The notes beneath the pieces are model-generated. The model saw only the letters and a list, made by a program, of their open reading frames with translations. It did not search any database and was not told where the DNA came from. Shown one piece after another: positions 6,379 to 7,521 of a stretch of DNA of 7,521 nt. A program made the translations under genes and the position numbers. The DNA lies in the NCBI GenBank assembly GCA_018971905.1, contig JAGWZS010000089.1, positions 1-7,521 of the forward strand. Direction: 5' to 3'. Source of the DNA: Rhodospirillales bacterium. GTDB lineage: Bacteria; Pseudomonadota; Alphaproteobacteria; Acetobacterales; Acetobacteraceae. How positions within the stretch are numbered: the first letter of the stretch is position 1; every line of letters begins with the position of its first letter.

Positions 6379-6407
6379 CGTATGGCGGGCCAAAGCGTTG
6401 CGCGCAA
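6379..6407 (-). promoter_or_regulatory. Possible promoter of secD-secF
   Basis: On the minus strand TTGCGC (6402-6407) and CATACG (6379-6384) are 17 bases apart. Matches to consensus are modest. The predicted start near 6372 would give a leader of about 25 bases holding the GGAG of secD, which is a sensible layout. It is consistent only if secD starts at the TTG at 6347. Confidence 0.3.
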
Positions 6408-6408
6408 C
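6397..6408. promoter_or_regulatory. 12-bp perfect palindrome in the secD / oxidoreductase divergent region
   Basis: GTTGCGCGCAAC reads the same on both strands. It lies roughly mid-way between the secD start (6347) and the oxidoreductase start (6436). It supplies a TTGCGC -35-like element on each strand, one per divergent promoter. It could be an operator for a dimeric regulator, or only two overlapping -35 elements; the sequence does not decide. Confidence 0.3.
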
Positions 6409-6426
6409 CCCGGAGCAGAATAGATC
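6398..6426 (+). promoter_or_regulatory. Possible promoter of the Gfo/Idh/MocA gene
   Basis: TTGCGC (6398-6403) and TAGATC (6421-6426) are 17 bases apart on the plus strand. The -10 is a poor match. Transcription would start only a few bases before the ATG at 6436, giving a nearly leaderless message; no usable Shine-Dalgarno is visible there, which agrees with that reading. Low confidence. Confidence 0.22.
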
Positions 6427-6435
6427 GCTAAAGAT

Positions 6436-7422
6436 ATGAGTAAGCGTTTGCAGGTGGGGTTGATCGGGGCGGGGCATTTTGGCCGCTACCATGCGTTGAA
6501 ACTGGCCGGTGCGGCGCGCGCGCAGTTGGTTGGGCTGGCGGACCCCAACCCCGCCCGCGCCAAGGAGGTGGCCTGGGAAGCCGGCTGTCCGGTGAAATCG
6601 GTTGATGAGATTCTGGCGCAAGCGGAGGCGGTGATTATCGCCGCTCCGGCGGAGTATCATTACGAGCACGCGGCGCGCGCCTTGGCTGCGGGCAAGCATG
6701 TGCTGGTGGAAAAGCCCATCGCCGCGACGCTGGACCAGGCGGATGAGCTGATCGCCCTGGCGGCGCGGGCGGGGGTGGTTTTGCAGGTGGGGCATCTTGA
6801 GCGGTTTTCAGCCGCACACGGGGCGCTGGCCAGCCGCATGGGAAGGCCGCTTTACATAGAGGCGGTGCGAATCGCCCCGTTCAAACCGCGCGGCACCGAT
6901 GTCTCGGTGATCCTGGATTTGATGATCCACGATCTTGATCTGATCCTCACCCTGGCCGATTCGGAGGTGATGAGCGTGGACGCGGTAGGCGCGCCCGTGG
7001 CCAGCACGTTTGATGACATCGCCAATGCGCGCATCCGTTTCGCCTCCGGTGCGGTGGCGACAATCACCGCCAGCCGCATCTCGCTGAAAACCGAACGCAA
7101 GATGCGGATTTTCTCGCAGACCGGTTATCTGACCGTGGATTTCTCGGCGCGTAAGCTCACTTTGGTGGGGCGGGGCATCGGCACCAAGGTGCCGGGCTTC
7201 CCCGAATTCGGCATTGAGCAGGCGGGCTGGCAGGACCATGACGCACTCTCCGCCGAACATGAGGCGTTTTTCGATTCCTGCCTGGACGGGGCGAAGGTGC
7301 TGGTGGACGGGCTGGCGGGCAAGCAGGCTCTGGCGGCGGCGCTGATGGTCAGCGCCTCGATTGCCGAAAGCCGGGCGATGGCCGAGGCGAGCGGGCTGAT
7401 TCCGAAATTTCCTGAAGTTTAG
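6436..7422 (+). CDS. Gfo/Idh/MocA-family NAD(P)-dependent oxidoreductase, GnnA-like
   Basis: 328 residues. The N-terminal Rossmann fold shows GLIGAGHFGRYH, with G11-x-G13-x-x-G16 for the dinucleotide, and Asp36 at the end of the second strand. VEKP (91-94) holds the catalytic lysine Lys93 typical of the family, and DLMIHDLDL (161-169) supplies the conserved Asp and His165 near the substrate. The C-terminal half is the usual alpha/beta substrate domain, with TFDDIANARIRFASG (191-205) and TASRISLKTERKMRIF (211-226). These segments resemble the subgroup that includes GnnA, which oxidises the 3-hydroxyl of UDP-N-acetylglucosamine before the aminotransferase GnnB makes the 3-amino sugar used by LpxA for amide-linked lipid A. 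I recall that such genes often lie in lipid A clusters of Alphaproteobacteria. No gnnB or lpx gene is in this window, so the substrate remains inference and I leave the symbol blank. ATG at 6436 is the start; no good ribosome binding site is seen. It is divergent from secD. Confidence 0.88.
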   Translation: MSKRLQVGLIGAGHFGRYHALKLAGAARAQLVGLADPNPARAKEVAWEAGCPVKSVDEILAQAEAVIIAAPAEYHYEHAARALAAGKHVLVEKPIAATLDQADELIALAARAGVVLQVGHLERFSAAHGALASRMGRPLYIEAVRIAPFKPRGTDVSVILDLMIHDLDLILTLADSEVMSVDAVGAPVASTFDDIANARIRFASGAVATITASRISLKTERKMRIFSQTGYLTVDFSARKLTLVGRGIGTKVPGFPEFGIEQAGWQDHDALSAEHEAFFDSCLDGAKVLVDGLAGKQALAAALMVSASIAESRAMAEASGLIPKFPEV

Positions 7423-7521
7423 CGCATTTTGGATTTTATGTGGATGCGATCGCCATCCACGGAAAAATGTCCATAGCCATGATGGTGCAGCATTGGCGCG
7501 TCCTTGAGTTTTGGATTTTCC
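7419..7521 (-). CDS. C-terminal end of an unrecognised gene, partial
   Basis: The last 33 codons and TAA stop of a minus-strand gene that enters from the right edge. The stop (7419-7421) interlocks with the TAG of the convergent oxidoreductase. The visible peptide is polar and rich in histidine: it begins ENPKLKDAPMLHHHGYG, continues HFSVDGDRIHI, and ends in the basic tail KSKMR. Support for coding: the frame is open to the window edge, the composition is protein-like, and the interlocked stop arrangement matches the one at 2975-2978. I do not recognise the family; the clustered histidines could be metal-binding or chance. The other two frames on this strand give less protein-like peptides. 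Confidence 0.55.
   Translation of the reverse strand, partial: ENPKLKDAPMLHHHGYGHFSVDGDRIHIKSKMR
7440..7460. repeat. Inverted repeat 18 bases after the oxidoreductase stop codon
   Basis: GTGGATG (7440-7446) and CATCCAC (7454-7460) form a perfect 7-bp stem around a 7-base loop, and the middle contains the palindrome GCGATCGC (7446-7453). It lies just after the oxidoreductase on the plus strand, inside the last codons of the convergent gene. No U-run follows on either strand, so it is not a typical intrinsic terminator. It could protect the mRNA 3' end or separate the convergent transcripts. Confidence 0.35.

Noticed and set aside
6085..6795. 236-codon minus-strand frame spanning the secD N-terminus and the oxidoreductase
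   Set aside because: It crosses the divergent control region and overlaps two well-supported genes in other frames; the product looks like no known protein.

Overview
The window is a compact, high-GC, gene-dense stretch of ordinary bacterial chromosome. The protein families and their sequence details point to an alphaproteobacterium: an IalB-family periplasmic protein, SecD and SecF of alphaproteobacterial type, and a GnnA-like oxidoreductase. The Acetobacteraceae/Rhodospirillales are my best guess, but this is inference from recalled family resemblance. I see no mobile element, CRISPR array, tRNA, rRNA or prophage signal.

Layout, left to right. (1) 1-296, minus: N-terminal part of an IalB-family exported protein, cut by the window edge. 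(2) 368-1636, minus: a DUF445 (YjiN-like) membrane-anchored protein. (3) 1637-1820: a 184-bp divergent intergenic region with the best promoter of the window, then a short leader that can form two hairpins, the second covering part of the ribosome binding site. (4) 1821-1985, plus: a 54-residue single-pass membrane protein too short for many annotation pipelines. (5) 2043-2978, plus: a metallo-beta-lactamase-fold hydrolase of the LACTB2 type with its C-terminal winged helix, probably in one transcript with the small protein. (6) 2975-3721, minus: a stand-alone EAL domain protein whose loop 6 is altered. (7) 3812-4759 and 4770-6347, minus: secF and secD, the accessory membrane proteins of the Sec translocon, transcribed secD then secF. 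(8) 6348-6435: an 88-bp divergent control region centred on a 12-bp palindrome. (9) 6436-7422, plus: a Gfo/Idh/MocA oxidoreductase resembling GnnA of lipid A biosynthesis. (10) 7419-7521, minus: the last 33 codons of an unrecognised gene entering from the right.

How the parts relate. SecD and SecF form one complex and are translationally coupled. The IalB-family precursor carries a signal peptide and would be a Sec substrate. The oxidoreductase is plausibly an envelope (lipid A) gene. The EAL protein lies downstream of secF on the same strand, but a 90-bp gap with a stem-loop separates them, so it may be a separate unit. The two convergent gene pairs both end in the same four-base overlap, TTAG, in which the two stop codons interlock.

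I found no clear novel multi-gene system. The parts most worth a second look are the small membrane protein with its structured leader, the EAL protein with a non-canonical loop 6, the TTG start of secD in its divergent promoter region, and the possible lipid A role of the oxidoreductase.
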